From positions 1 through 64,000 of the forward strand of contig JAOARW010000063.1 of assembly GCA_025210475.1 (NCBI GenBank): a stretch of DNA of 64,000 bases, written 5' to 3'. The position numbers and the translations under genes were made by a program. The notes beneath the pieces are model-generated. The model did not search any database and was not told where the DNA came from. It was given only the letters and a program-made list of their open reading frames with translations. Source of the DNA: Carboxylicivirga sp. (lineage in GTDB: Bacteria > Bacteroidota > Bacteroidia > Bacteroidales > Marinilabiliaceae). Shown piece after piece: positions 56,683-64,000 of this stretch. Each line of letters opens with the position of its first letter. Within the stretch, counting starts at the first letter, position 1.

Positions 56683-57699
56683 ATGATGAGAAAGGTTTTG
56701 CTCTTATTGTGTTTTGTTACCTTATTTACAGTAACAAAAGCTCAGAAGTACTACATTACAAATCAGTATTTATACGATTTGTATTTGATGAATCCCGCAG
56801 GTGCAGGGTTCTATAAAGGGTGCTATGAGTTTAGTGGTTACTATCAAAAGCAGTGGTTTGGAATGGATCAGGCTCCTACTACGCAAATTCTGAGTTATCA
56901 AGGGCCATTAACCAAAAGCTTAGGCTTGGGTACTTATTTTTACAACGATAGGAATGGTTTTTATAGCGAAATGGGGCTGCAAACATCTTTATCCTACGAG
57001 GTGATGTTTACCAAAAAAAGAAAACGAACGGCTTCGATGACATTTGGTCTTTCGTTTAATGCGGAACAAAGTGCAGTTGATCAAACGCAGTTAACGGATG
57101 GTGCCATTCTTGATCCGGCACTTACAGGTTCAAAAGAAAGCGGGTGGGGATTTAATGCCAATGCCGGAATCCTGTTTAAATACAACGAATATCATGCGGG
57201 TTTTTCAGTTACCAACCTTTTGCCGCAAACCAATCCAATGTATTTGAACTCCAATGAGCCAGATTTAACCAGTGATATTCATATCCATGCAGGCACCACT
57301 TATAAAATTGCTGATCGTGATATTTATCTGGAGCCATTGATCATGTATCGTCGAAATATGTTGGTCGATAGTAAAATGGATTTGAGTGTCAAAGGATTTT
57401 TCCCAACACCCGATCCTAATTTGTCATTATGGGGGCTGGTTTCTTACCGAAGGGTAATGGATCATCAGTTTGGAAAAAGTTTGGGATTGGGTACAACTGC
57501 CGGCGTACAGATCAATAATTTTATTGTGGGTCTGGAATATCAACTTGGCCTAACTTCGGCTCAGCTGGATTATGGAAGCTCGTATCAACTCATTTGTAAA
57601 TACCGCATTTGTAAAGATAAATCAAAGCGTTCCATTCCTTGTTCCGAGCGAAATCGTAACAAACGAAACAAGGCATTTAAAAGGCTTAAGATACTGTAG
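56683..57699 (+). CDS. PorP/SprF-family T9SS membrane protein (first copy)
   Basis: The 338-residue protein has a signal peptide ending TKAQ and a conserved NPAGAGFYKG, then beta strands of an outer-membrane barrel (GLGTYFYNDRNGFYSEMG, FSVTNLLPQTN). PorP/SprF proteins help a partner adhesin reach or anchor at the surface. The basic tail ends KAFKRLKIL. It lies 6 bp after the giant adhesin and is evidently its partner. Confidence 0.9.
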   Translation: MMRKVLLLLCFVTLFTVTKAQKYYITNQYLYDLYLMNPAGAGFYKGCYEFSGYYQKQWFGMDQAPTTQILSYQGPLTKSLGLGTYFYNDRNGFYSEMGLQTSLSYEVMFTKKRKRTASMTFGLSFNAEQSAVDQTQLTDGAILDPALTGSKESGWGFNANAGILFKYNEYHAGFSVTNLLPQTNPMYLNSNEPDLTSDIHIHAGTTYKIADRDIYLEPLIMYRRNMLVDSKMDLSVKGFFPTPDPNLSLWGLVSYRRVMDHQFGKSLGLGTTAGVQINNFIVGLEYQLGLTSAQLDYGSSYQLICKYRICKDKSKRSIPCSERNRNKRNKAFKRLKIL

Positions 57700-57773
57700 C
57701 TTGATTCAGTCATTGTTTTAAGGGGTTTAAATGTTATTTTTGAAAATTAACTAAAACTTATTGTAGCCCTGAT

Positions 57774-58679
57774 ATGCATATTTACGCATCGATATTAGTA
57801 TTTTATATCTCCTGCTGTTGTTTTGTGAGTGCTCAGGAGAAGGTGTATGCTAACGATGATTTTATAAAAGGATTAGAAAATAAAGAAGTTAATATTCCTG
57901 TTCTCGACAATGATTTTGGTTTAATTAGTGGAGTAAGTAGTTTGAAAATCATTGCCGAGGCTGCCAATGGCAAAGCCATTGTTGAAAATGATAATAGCAT
58001 CACCTATATACCCGACCGATCATTTGTTGGCGAAGATGAATTTACTTATAAAGTTTGTAATAATGACGGCAGTTGTGATGATGCAGTTGTTTATGTGCAA
58101 ATTGAAGATATTGATTATACACCAATAGCTGTCAACGATACGGTTAGTTACCTTCATGGCGCTGCGATCGAAGTTGATTTTCTGGCTAATGATATTATAA
58201 ATGGTGATGACCCGATTACTGTTACTATTCTTGGTGATTTAAAACAGGGCGAGTATTATTTAAATAGTGATAATCTATTGGAAGTTGAATTTGAACGACG
58301 CTTTGTTGGTCGAGATTCGCTTGACTATGTAATTTGCGATATTGATAATGATTGCAGTCAGGCTCGTATTATATTCGATGTAAAGCACGGAGGAGATATT
58401 GAGTTTTACGTACCTCAAGGGTTTTCGCCCAATGGAGATGGCGTTAACGATACATTTTATATTCCAGATTTTTCGACCTATCAAGGGATAAGTATTATGA
58501 TGGTTGATTCGTGGGGTAGCATTGTTTTTCAGAAAGATAATTACCAGAACGATTGGGACGGTATAGCGAATACTGGACGAGTTAAGGGGCAGTTGGTACA
58601 GGCTGGTACCTATTACTATGTATTTAGTGTTGAAGGCGTATCTAAAAAAATAACCGGGTATGTTTACATTGCTAAATAA
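57774..58679 (+). CDS. T9SS type-B substrate with two Ig-like domains
   Basis: The 301-residue exported protein has a signal peptide (ISCCCFVSAQ). Two Ig-like domains of the VLDND type follow (about 30-115 and 120-205, with EDEFTYKVCNNDGSC and GRDSLDYVICDIDNDC). The C-terminal sorting domain covers about 215-301 (VPQGFSPNGDGVNDTF, GTYYYVFSVEGVSKK). It overlaps the next gene by 20 bp. A TATTTTTG -7-like element at 57735 may give it its own promoter. Confidence 0.87.
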   Translation: MHIYASILVFYISCCCFVSAQEKVYANDDFIKGLENKEVNIPVLDNDFGLISGVSSLKIIAEAANGKAIVENDNSITYIPDRSFVGEDEFTYKVCNNDGSCDDAVVYVQIEDIDYTPIAVNDTVSYLHGAAIEVDFLANDIINGDDPITVTILGDLKQGEYYLNSDNLLEVEFERRFVGRDSLDYVICDIDNDCSQARIIFDVKHGGDIEFYVPQGFSPNGDGVNDTFYIPDFSTYQGISIMMVDSWGSIVFQKDNYQNDWDGIANTGRVKGQLVQAGTYYYVFSVEGVSKKITGYVYIAK

Positions 58680-59673
58680 TATAAATCATCGCGTGTTATC
58701 ACTGTGGGTTAGCTTATTGGTGTTGATCTTTTTGACAAATGCCAATGTGCAGGCACAGGTGGATTTGTTATCAACCCAATACATGAATAATCAGCTACTG
58801 ATTAATCCGGCTTATGCAGGCGTTCGAAATTCATTTTCGGCCAATTTATTTTCGCGCCAACAGTGGATGGGTATTAAGGATGCGCCAACAACTTATGCAT
58901 TAAGCATTCATTCGCCTCTAAATAAACGAATGGCTTCGCTGGGTTCCAGTTTGGTTAGTTACAAAAGTGGGCCGGTACAACAGAATGATTTTTCGGCAGT
59001 GTATAGTTATTTAATACGTTTGAATCATAGTTTGTTTGTGTCAATGGGAATAAGTGCTCAAGTGAACCACTTTAATGTTGGTTTAAACACACTCGAACTG
59101 ATTGAAGATAATGATCTGGCTTTTACAACAAATTACGATAATGGGATAAAGCCCAATTTTGGAGTGGGAGCATTTTTATTTTCACCGCAGTTTTATTTTG
59201 GTGTATCAATGCCCAAAGCTCTTTCGTCTGAGTTGAAAAATGAAGATGGTAATAATGTATTATTGGAGCAAAGTCAAAGTTTATTTGTTACTTCGGGTTA
59301 TGCCATAAATGTAAATAAGTCCTTGGTGGTGAAACCTTCATTTTTAGGTCGGATGCGTTTTAATGAAAATTATCTGTTCGATGTGAATCTGCAATTACTA
59401 TTTAAAGAGCTGTTCTGGATAGGAGGATTGTACCGGAGTAACAGTACCATGTCAGCTTTACTGAATGTTCGGGCTGGTAAATCACTTGCTGTTTGTTATT
59501 CATATGATTTTTCAACAGGCGGAAAAAATTCAATTGGGGTGGGAAGTCATGAGGTTTCTTTAATTTTCGATAGTCAACGTTTTATTAAGCGGAACAGGGA
59601 TCGGCGATTTAATCCGAAGAAGAAAAAAACAAAAGAAGCCGACAAGGCATTGGAGTCAATCAGGTATTTTTAG
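58660..59673 (+). CDS. PorP/SprF-family T9SS membrane protein (second copy)
   Basis: The 337-residue protein has a signal peptide and then QVDLLSTQYMNNQLLINPAYAGVRNSF, the family signature. Beta strands of a barrel follow, with a strongly basic tail (KRNRDRRFNPKKKKTKEAD). Its start lies inside the preceding gene (20-bp overlap), so the two are translationally coupled. It is the partner of the two-Ig protein and a diverged paralogue of the copy at 56683. Confidence 0.9.
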   Translation: MFTLLNNINHRVLSLWVSLLVLIFLTNANVQAQVDLLSTQYMNNQLLINPAYAGVRNSFSANLFSRQQWMGIKDAPTTYALSIHSPLNKRMASLGSSLVSYKSGPVQQNDFSAVYSYLIRLNHSLFVSMGISAQVNHFNVGLNTLELIEDNDLAFTTNYDNGIKPNFGVGAFLFSPQFYFGVSMPKALSSELKNEDGNNVLLEQSQSLFVTSGYAINVNKSLVVKPSFLGRMRFNENYLFDVNLQLLFKELFWIGGLYRSNSTMSALLNVRAGKSLAVCYSYDFSTGGKNSIGVGSHEVSLIFDSQRFIKRNRDRRFNPKKKKTKEADKALESIRYF

Positions 59674-59681
59674 AGCATAAA

Positions 59682-59705
59682 AAATGCCGGCGTAAACCGG
59701 CATTT
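59682..59705. terminator. Terminator, first copy (AAATGCCGG hairpin)
   Basis: AAATGCCGG (59682-59690) and CCGGCATTT (59697-59705) form a perfect stem with loop CGTAAA. It serves both the sprF-like gene and the convergent repeat-protein gene. An almost identical hairpin lies at 60988. Confidence 0.85.
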
Positions 59706-59737
59706 AAGTTATATGTTTATTGTCATGAGCTCAGTAA

Positions 59738-60358
59738 TTAATTCTTAAGGGCTATTAAAACAGGTTCTGTTTCAAAGTCAATGTCTTTGATTCCTTCGAT
59801 TTCAGAACTGTCAACTTTTTTGAAGTTGTTAATGTCTGTCATCCAATCTTCAATTTCCAACGGACGCTCATCTGAACTTGCTAAAAGATAATTGTCGTAG
59901 TCGAAAAAATTATCAATTGAAGTCATCCACTGTTCTATTTCAATTGTAGCTTCTTCGTTAGTATAGAATGATGAAACATCAGCCATCCAACCTTCTAATT
60001 GTATCGCTTCATAATCATCAGTATAAAAACTTTCTAATTCAGTCATCCAGTTTTCAAGCTCAATCGATTCTTTATCTGTAGCGAAAGATTCAATGTTGGT
60101 CATCCAATCTTCAACCTCAAGTAAATCGTAATTGTGATTTGAAAAACTTTCAATGTCTGTCATCCAGTCTTCAACTTCAAGAGCTTCTTCATACAATTCG
60201 AATGATTCGATATCTGACATCCAATTTTCTACAACCATTTGTGGTTCATCTAATGGTAATTGATTTTCAGTTGTTCGAGCACTTAAAGTGGTAACAAATA
60301 ATACAAGAATAAAGCTTGAAACTAATTTTACTGTTGGTAGGCTAATTAACGTTCTCAT
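59738..60358 (-). CDS. Exported acidic WM-repeat protein (seven repeats)
   Basis: The 206-residue protein has a signal peptide (about 1-28). Seven tandem units of 19-28 residues follow, with core [EIV]-E-[DN]-W-M-[TS]-D/N-[IL]-[ED]-S-F, such as LEVEDWMTDIESF, LEVEDWMTNIESF and LEIEDWMTDINNF. It ends in the short conserved tail SEIEGIKDIDFETEPVLIALK. It is very acidic with invariant Trp-Met pairs. I do not recognise an established domain. A paralogue with five units lies at 61041. It sits behind a sigma-54-like promoter (60396-60412). A surface or periplasmic structural or binding role is inference. Confidence 0.8.
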   Translation of the reverse strand: MRTLISLPTVKLVSSFILVLFVTTLSARTTENQLPLDEPQMVVENWMSDIESFELYEEALEVEDWMTDIESFSNHNYDLLEVEDWMTNIESFATDKESIELENWMTELESFYTDDYEAIQLEGWMADVSSFYTNEEATIEIEQWMTSIDNFFDYDNYLLASSDERPLEIEDWMTDINNFKKVDSSEIEGIKDIDFETEPVLIALKN

Positions 60359-60395
60359 GACAATTGATTTTAATAATTAATAACGCAGATGATAT

Positions 60396-60412
60396 ATCAA
60401 GGCTTGTGCCAA
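60396..60412 (-). promoter_or_regulatory. Sigma-54-like promoter of WM-repeat gene 1
   Basis: On the minus strand this reads TTGGCACAAGCCTTGAT: a -24 GG in TTGGCAC, five bases, then TTGAT at the -12 position. Consensus is TGGCAC-N5-TTGCA, so the -12 C is replaced by A. It is 38 bases from the start codon, exactly as at 61594. Confidence 0.6.
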
Positions 60413-60467
60413 AAAATGTAACTATCAGAAAAACAGTTGTTAAAATATTTTAAAAGACAAATTCATC

Positions 60468-60516
60468 TTTTAATATCGACCGAATACGGAACAACTGTGT
60501 GTTCGATTGTGAACAG
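60468..60516 (-). promoter_or_regulatory. Conserved upstream block of WM-repeat gene 1 (enhancer-like)
   Basis: Contains CTGTTCACAATCGAACAC on the minus strand, in which GTTC and GAAC form an inverted repeat (60501-60514), plus a second conserved part near TTCGGTCGATATTAAAA. It is 89 bases upstream of the -24 element, the same spacing as at gene 2. It resembles a binding site of an NtrC-type enhancer protein. Confidence 0.5.
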
Positions 60517-60987
60517 CATGGCAATGTCTTTAATCGATGATTGAATTTGTTATAAACCGGCTTTACTCTCGATGAAAAATGAATTATAAACAAAGAGGCT
60601 TATTACATTGATTTTGGCTAATGTATTATTGAGTCGTTTTATGAGGTGTGTGATCTTATTGTCAAAATCATCAAGTATCCATTATTACAATACAAGAATT
60701 GTAATCGTGAAAAATACTAAAACACTAATGTTGTAAGAATTTTGCTTCTAAACAGCAGAAGGCTTTTTGTAGTTAGCCTTGATTTTCTTGTTACGTTTTT
60801 ATATCAAGGCAAATATGAAAGTTATGTCCCGTGTCAAAACTGGACATGTCAGGCTAGATGACCATGTTATTATAAGAGATATTTATTTACCCACTGTATT
60901 TCAGACAGCACCAGTTTTTGGCTAGCTCTTACATGGAAATTTTAGCATCATTTGGTGTGGGCTTTTGACTTTAATTAGGCAAAAAAA

Positions 60988-61009
60988 AATGCCGGCGTAA
61001 ACCGGCATT
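60988..61009. terminator. Terminator, second copy (AATGCCGG hairpin)
   Basis: AATGCCGG (60988-60995) and CCGGCATT (61002-61009) with loop CGTAAA repeat the hairpin at 59682 almost exactly. It shows that the duplicated segment extends past the gene end. Confidence 0.85.
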
Positions 61010-61040
61010 GAAGTGATTGTTTTATTGTCATGAATTGTGG

Positions 61041-61556
61041 TTAATGTTTAAGAGCAATTAAAATAGGTGTTTGGTCATCTAAGTCAATATCTTTTATTCC
61101 TTCAATTTCACTGGCAGACATACGATTGAAATTATTAATATCAGTCATCCAGTCTTCAATCATAATTGGTTCTTCATCATGTTCGGCGATTAAATAATTA
61201 TCGAAGCCATTGTAAAATTCGTCCAAAGAAGTCATCCATAATTCAACATCCATGGTTTCTTCTTCATCAATATTAAATGAAGCCAGGTCGGTCATCCAGT
61301 TTTCAACTGTCAATAACAATTCGTCGTTGTTAGCATAACTGTCCAAGTCGGCCATCCAATCTTCAATTTGTAATTCTTTTTCGTCGGTGTTATATGAATT
61401 CAAATCACTCATCCAATCCTCTACAACTAATTCAGCTTCGTCGAATGGTAAATCCAAATAATTTGACTGAGCAGATAGACTTGTGTTTATAATTAGGCTT
61501 AGAAATAAAACGATTGAAATTGATTTTACGGTTGATAAGAAATTGAAAGTTTTCAT
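61041..61556 (-). CDS. Exported acidic WM-repeat protein (five repeats)
   Basis: The 171-residue paralogue of the protein at 59738 has a signal peptide (MKTFNFLSTVKSIS, cleavage near LSAQ). Five tandem units follow (LVVEDWMSDLNSY, LQIEDWMADLDSY, LTVENWMTDLASF, MDVELWMTSLDEF, IMIEDWMTDINNF). The tail SEIEGIKDIDLDDQTPILIALK is nearly identical. The last two units and tail are the best conserved part; copy number differs in the middle. It has its own sigma-54-like promoter (61594-61610). It is part of a tandem duplication. Function unknown. Confidence 0.8.
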   Translation of the reverse strand: MKTFNFLSTVKSISIVLFLSLIINTSLSAQSNYLDLPFDEAELVVEDWMSDLNSYNTDEKELQIEDWMADLDSYANNDELLLTVENWMTDLASFNIDEEETMDVELWMTSLDEFYNGFDNYLIAEHDEEPIMIEDWMTDINNFNRMSASEIEGIKDIDLDDQTPILIALKH

Positions 61557-61593
61557 GACAATAAATTTTAATAATTAACTACGCCAGAGAATA

Positions 61594-61610
61594 ATCAATT
61601 GATGTGCCAA
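61594..61610 (-). promoter_or_regulatory. Sigma-54-like promoter of WM-repeat gene 2
   Basis: The minus strand reads TTGGCACATCAATTGAT, matching the first copy in both boxes though the spacer differs. It is 38 bases from the start codon. Confidence 0.6.
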
Positions 61611-61665
61611 AATTCATAATGTACACATAGTTAGCATTTAAGAATCAATAAAAGATCATTTGCTC

Positions 61666-61714
61666 TTTTAATTTCGCCCGAAAACGCGACAAAGTAGTGT
61701 TCGAAATTGAACAG
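61666..61714 (-). promoter_or_regulatory. Conserved upstream block of WM-repeat gene 2 (enhancer-like)
   Basis: The minus strand includes CTGTTCAATTTCGAACAC, with GTTC/GAAC inverted at 61699-61712, and TTTTCGGGCGAAATTAAAA. All positions lie exactly 1198 bp from the equivalents of gene 1, confirming unbroken duplication of the regulatory region. Confidence 0.5.
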
Positions 61715-62142
61715 GTTAAACCTGATTGATTGTAGTGTATAGATCAATTGATTTTGGTATGCTTTAATAGGTCTTCCGTTTGAGAAATAGCCATGTAATT
61801 CTGATTAGTCAAACTCACATGTAGTTAGATGATCAGGTTTTATTAGGGAGTTAAGCGGAACAAGTTGTGACAACTGAAAGAAAATTTAAACAAATTAAAT
61901 TCTTTTATAAAATATAGTGTGAGATATTAATCCGTTATCCCATCAAATACTTTTGTGATGCTTCAACTATTTATCGTACTTTTGCAGCTATTCGGTTCTT
62001 ATATATTGTGGGAGTTGAATTTAAGTACTTAGATGCAAGAAAGCTAATAGCGTAAAATGAGCATAGTCTATGCTCCTGATCAGGGGGTAATAATTCGCTT
62101 TAGCTGGATATAAGTGTCAAAAAAAAGATAAAATTATAATAT
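61715..62142. promoter_or_regulatory. Leader and promoter region of the cyclophilin gene
   Basis: TTTG (61952-61955) and TACTTTTG (61977-61984), spaced 21 bp, match the Bacteroidota -33/-7 pattern. A leader of about 150 nt follows. It contains the perfect hairpin GAGCATA/TATGCTC (62059-62065, 62069-62075) and the palindrome CCTGATCAGG (62075-62084). No gene is visible. Confidence 0.5.
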
Positions 62143-62598
62143 ATGAAAACAGCGGAAATTCACACTGATAAAGGTGTAATGAAAGTAGAATTCTACGAAA
62201 ATGATGCGCCAAAAACTGTTGAGAACTTTGTTAAGCTTGCCAAGGAAGGCTTTTATGATGGCTTATCATTTCACCGCGTGATACCTGATTTTGTTATCCA
62301 GGGCGGATGTCCTCATTCAAGAGACAAGAGTAGTCCTCGCGCAGGAACAGGTGGTCCGGGTTATAGCATCGATTGTGAATTGGATGGTGATAATCAGTAC
62401 CACGACAGAGGGGTATTGTCAATGGCACATGCGGGAAGAGATACTGGCGGATCGCAGTTTTTTATTTGCCATGGCCGTGAAAATACACAACACTTGGATC
62501 GTCAGCACACATGCTTCGGGAAAGTTGTGGACGGTTTAGATGTGATAGACGATATCCGTCAGGGCGATGAGATAATTAAAGTTGTAGTAAACGAATAG
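62143..62598 (+). CDS. Cyclophilin-type peptidyl-prolyl isomerase
   Basis: The 151-residue cytoplasmic enzyme (no signal peptide) has the conserved [15 protein letters not shown] and GSQFFICHG. The catalytic Arg is in FHRVI and [18 protein letters not shown] carries the substrate pocket. It catalyses cis-trans isomerisation of prolyl bonds. It is followed 12 bp later by the DUF3127 gene, with which it probably forms an operon. Confidence 0.93.
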   Translation: MKTAEIHTDKGVMKVEFYENDAPKTVENFVKLAKEGFYDGLSFHRVIPDFVIQGGCPHSRDKSSPRAGTGGPGYSIDCELDGDNQYHDRGVLSMAHAGRDTGGSQFFICHGRENTQHLDRQHTCFGKVVDGLDVIDDIRQGDEIIKVVVNE

Positions 62599-62610
62599 AT
62601 ATAGCGTAAT

Positions 62611-62985
62611 ATGAATTTTGAGATTTCAGGAAACGTAATTGTTAAAGATGATATTCAGGAAATTAGTGCCAGTTTTAAAAAGCGCGAATTTGTTATTGAA
62701 GTTGTGAATGAGCGCAATTCAGACTGGAACGATTTTATTAAGTTTCAATTAACACAGGACAGGTGTAATTTAATGGATCCTATCCAATTGGGTGATAAAA
62801 TTAAAGTAAGCTTTAATATACGTGGTCGTAAGTGGGAAAAGGATGGTCGTGTAAACTACTTTTCTAACCTTGAGGCCTGGAGAGTTGAAAAAGAAGAGGC
62901 TGTTTTGCCTCCTGATGCGCCAGCTCCATCATTTAACGAAGCGGATATACCTCCGGCAGGACCAGAAGAAGATCTACCATTTTAA
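62611..62985 (+). CDS. DUF3127 protein with SSB-like acidic tail
   Basis: The 124-residue protein has an OB-fold-like DUF3127 domain (FEISGNVIVKDDIQEISASFKKREFVIE, DPIQLGDKIKVSFNIRGRKWEKDGRVNYFSNLEAWRVE). A Pro-rich, acidic linker ends PEEDLPF, resembling the SSB C-terminal peptide that recruits partner proteins. Function not established; nucleic-acid binding is inference. Follows the cyclophilin gene. Confidence 0.88.
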   Translation: MNFEISGNVIVKDDIQEISASFKKREFVIEVVNERNSDWNDFIKFQLTQDRCNLMDPIQLGDKIKVSFNIRGRKWEKDGRVNYFSNLEAWRVEKEEAVLPPDAPAPSFNEADIPPAGPEEDLPF

Positions 62986-62998
62986 TGATAAGAAGCAA

Positions 62999-63032
62999 AA
63001 TCCTGAGCAAGTTGTTCAGGATTTTTTTTTAT
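62999..63032 (+). terminator. Terminator after the DUF3127 gene
   Basis: AATCCTGA (62999-63006) and TCAGGATT (63016-63023) form a perfect stem followed by a long T run. Confidence 0.88.
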
Positions 63033-63157
63033 TTCTAAAAACAGCGATACTGTTGAGACATACTACCACAATTAAAACGCAGATGAAAGGAACAGAACTT
63101 TTGGGTTTTAAAATGTGTATCCGGCATGTTTCTGACATCTGAAAAACTATATATGCA

Positions 63158-64000
63158 ATGAAAGAAGGCCAAAACTTTCAGTTAGGAAAGGTGAGTTTAA
63201 TTGCCATCGCTCATTTTTTTCACGATATCTATACCGCTTTCTTAGCACCCTTATTGCCTCTTTTGCGCGATTCACTTGGTTTTAATTTAACTTTTGCAGG
63301 ATTTCTTTCTGTTGTACAGCGGTTGCCAACTTTACTAAATCCATTTGTGGGCATGCTCGCCGAGCGCACCAAAGCTCGCTATTTTGTAATTGTTACCCCT
63401 GCAATTACAGCCATTTCCATGGGCTTATTAACGGTAGCACCCAATAAGATATCATTGATAATATTAGTTTTAATGAGTGGAATTAGCAGTTGCTTTTTTC
63501 ATGTGCCTTCGCCGGTTATGATGCGAAAAGTGTCGGGTGATCGCATTGGAATGGGAATGAGTTTTTATATGGTTGGTGGAGAGCTAGCACGATCAGCTGG
63601 TCCGGTATTGGTGTTAGGGGCGGTTGAATTATGGGGGCTGAATGGTGTTACCTATTTTATTCCCACAGGTATACTGGCTTCGATTATCCTGTATTTTCGA
63701 TTACGCAATATATCCATCTCAGAAGATATTAACTCAAGCAGCGGCCTTGAATATCTAAAGACTTTTAAACGTTTTTGGCCCCTGATCTCCAGTATTGCCT
63801 TGATCTTATTTTTTAGGGCTGCTATGAAATCAGCTTTGACTTTTTATCTGCCTGTGTTTTTAAAGGGGCAGGGAGAGACTTTATGGTATGCCGGAATTTC
63901 ATTGGCAGTGTTACAGGGAGCCGGTGTGGTTGGTACTATGTTTGCCGGAACGATTTCGGATAAGATTGGAAGGCGCAATACGCTTTTAATAGCTTCATTG
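63158..64000 (+). CDS. MFS transporter, Fsr-like (partial, runs off the window)
   Basis: ATG 63158 opens a frame that continues past the end of the window (281 residues seen). It starts MKEGQNFQLGKVSLIAIAHFFHD and has MFS signatures: FHDIYTAFLAPLLPLLRDSLG in the first helix, GMLAERTKARYF for the loop 2-3 motif, and GTISDKIGRRNT for the second motif A. The start resembles Fsr-type efflux proteins (fosmidomycin resistance). At least eight membrane segments are visible. Substrate unknown. Confidence 0.88.
   Translation, partial: MKEGQNFQLGKVSLIAIAHFFHDIYTAFLAPLLPLLRDSLGFNLTFAGFLSVVQRLPTLLNPFVGMLAERTKARYFVIVTPAITAISMGLLTVAPNKISLIILVLMSGISSCFFHVPSPVMMRKVSGDRIGMGMSFYMVGGELARSAGPVLVLGAVELWGLNGVTYFIPTGILASIILYFRLRNISISEDINSSSGLEYLKTFKRFWPLISSIALILFFRAAMKSALTFYLPVFLKGQGETLWYAGISLAVLQGAGVVGTMFAGTISDKIGRRNTLLIASL

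Larger units (their letters stand above)
60359..61040. other. Regulatory and spacer region between WM-repeat genes
   Basis: Contains the sigma-54-like promoter and upstream block of the first gene (60396-60516) and the terminator of the second gene (60988-61009). Between them lies AT-rich sequence with no recognisable gene. Confidence 0.6.

Overview
The window is about 64 kb of a moderately AT-rich chromosome from a Bacteroidota bacterium. Supporting this are two PorP/SprF-type proteins paired with exported proteins carrying the gliding-motility-type (type B) C-terminal signal of the type IX secretion system, LytS/LytTR two-component genes, many lipoproteins with short lipoboxes, a DUF4469/HU-like protein, DUF3127, and promoters of the TAnnTTTG type. 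Gene content would fit a marine member of the Marinilabiliales or a relative, but that placement is inference. I see no rRNA, tRNA, CRISPR array, transposase or phage block.

Layout. 1-0.73 kb: a structured, gene-free segment bounded by a long inverted repeat (MITE-like). 0.7-5.8 kb: an exported repeat protein, then a LytS-type kinase, a degenerate kinase paralogue and a LytTR regulator. 6-8.5 kb: an AbgT transporter and an HU/DUF4469 protein, followed by six 23-bp tandem units. 8.9-10.8 kb: two AT-rich accessory genes (one FRG-domain), separated by a 200-bp inverted-repeat element like an integron or cassette spacer. 11-18 kb: cell-envelope lipoproteins and a 1265-residue vWA/OmpA protein. 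18-32 kb: housekeeping genes (K+ channel, D-amino-acid PLP enzyme, purA, a Fur-family regulator, SpoT/RelA, an M16 peptidase pair, a nitronate-monooxygenase-like enzyme, an rRNA methyltransferase, a ThrE-type exporter). 31.4-36 kb: a lipoprotein propeller coupled to a very large lipoprotein that joins a metallophosphoesterase, a kinase-like middle region and an outer-membrane barrel.

36-39.4 kb: a Crp/Fnr regulator next to a sulfur-transfer operon (two single rhodaneses and a CoA-disulfide-reductase/rhodanese fusion). A near-perfect Crp-type palindrome sits about 41 bp upstream of the predicted operon start. 39.6-51.3 kb: peptidases, an HxlR regulator divergent from a haloalkane-dehalogenase-like hydrolase and a short SDR, mnmD, a MATE pump, dinB, a HAD phosphatase, an ArsC-like protein and an S37 peptidase. 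52-59.7 kb: two modules, each a type-B T9SS substrate plus a PorP/SprF partner.

59.7-61.7 kb holds the most unusual feature: two paralogous exported acidic proteins made of tandem E-x-W-M-T-D-[IL]-x-x-F repeats. Each lies behind a duplicated upstream region with a sigma-54-like -24/-12 element and a palindromic upstream block. Element-to-start-codon and block-to-element spacings are identical in the two copies. The window ends with a cyclophilin, a DUF3127 protein and the start of an MFS transporter.
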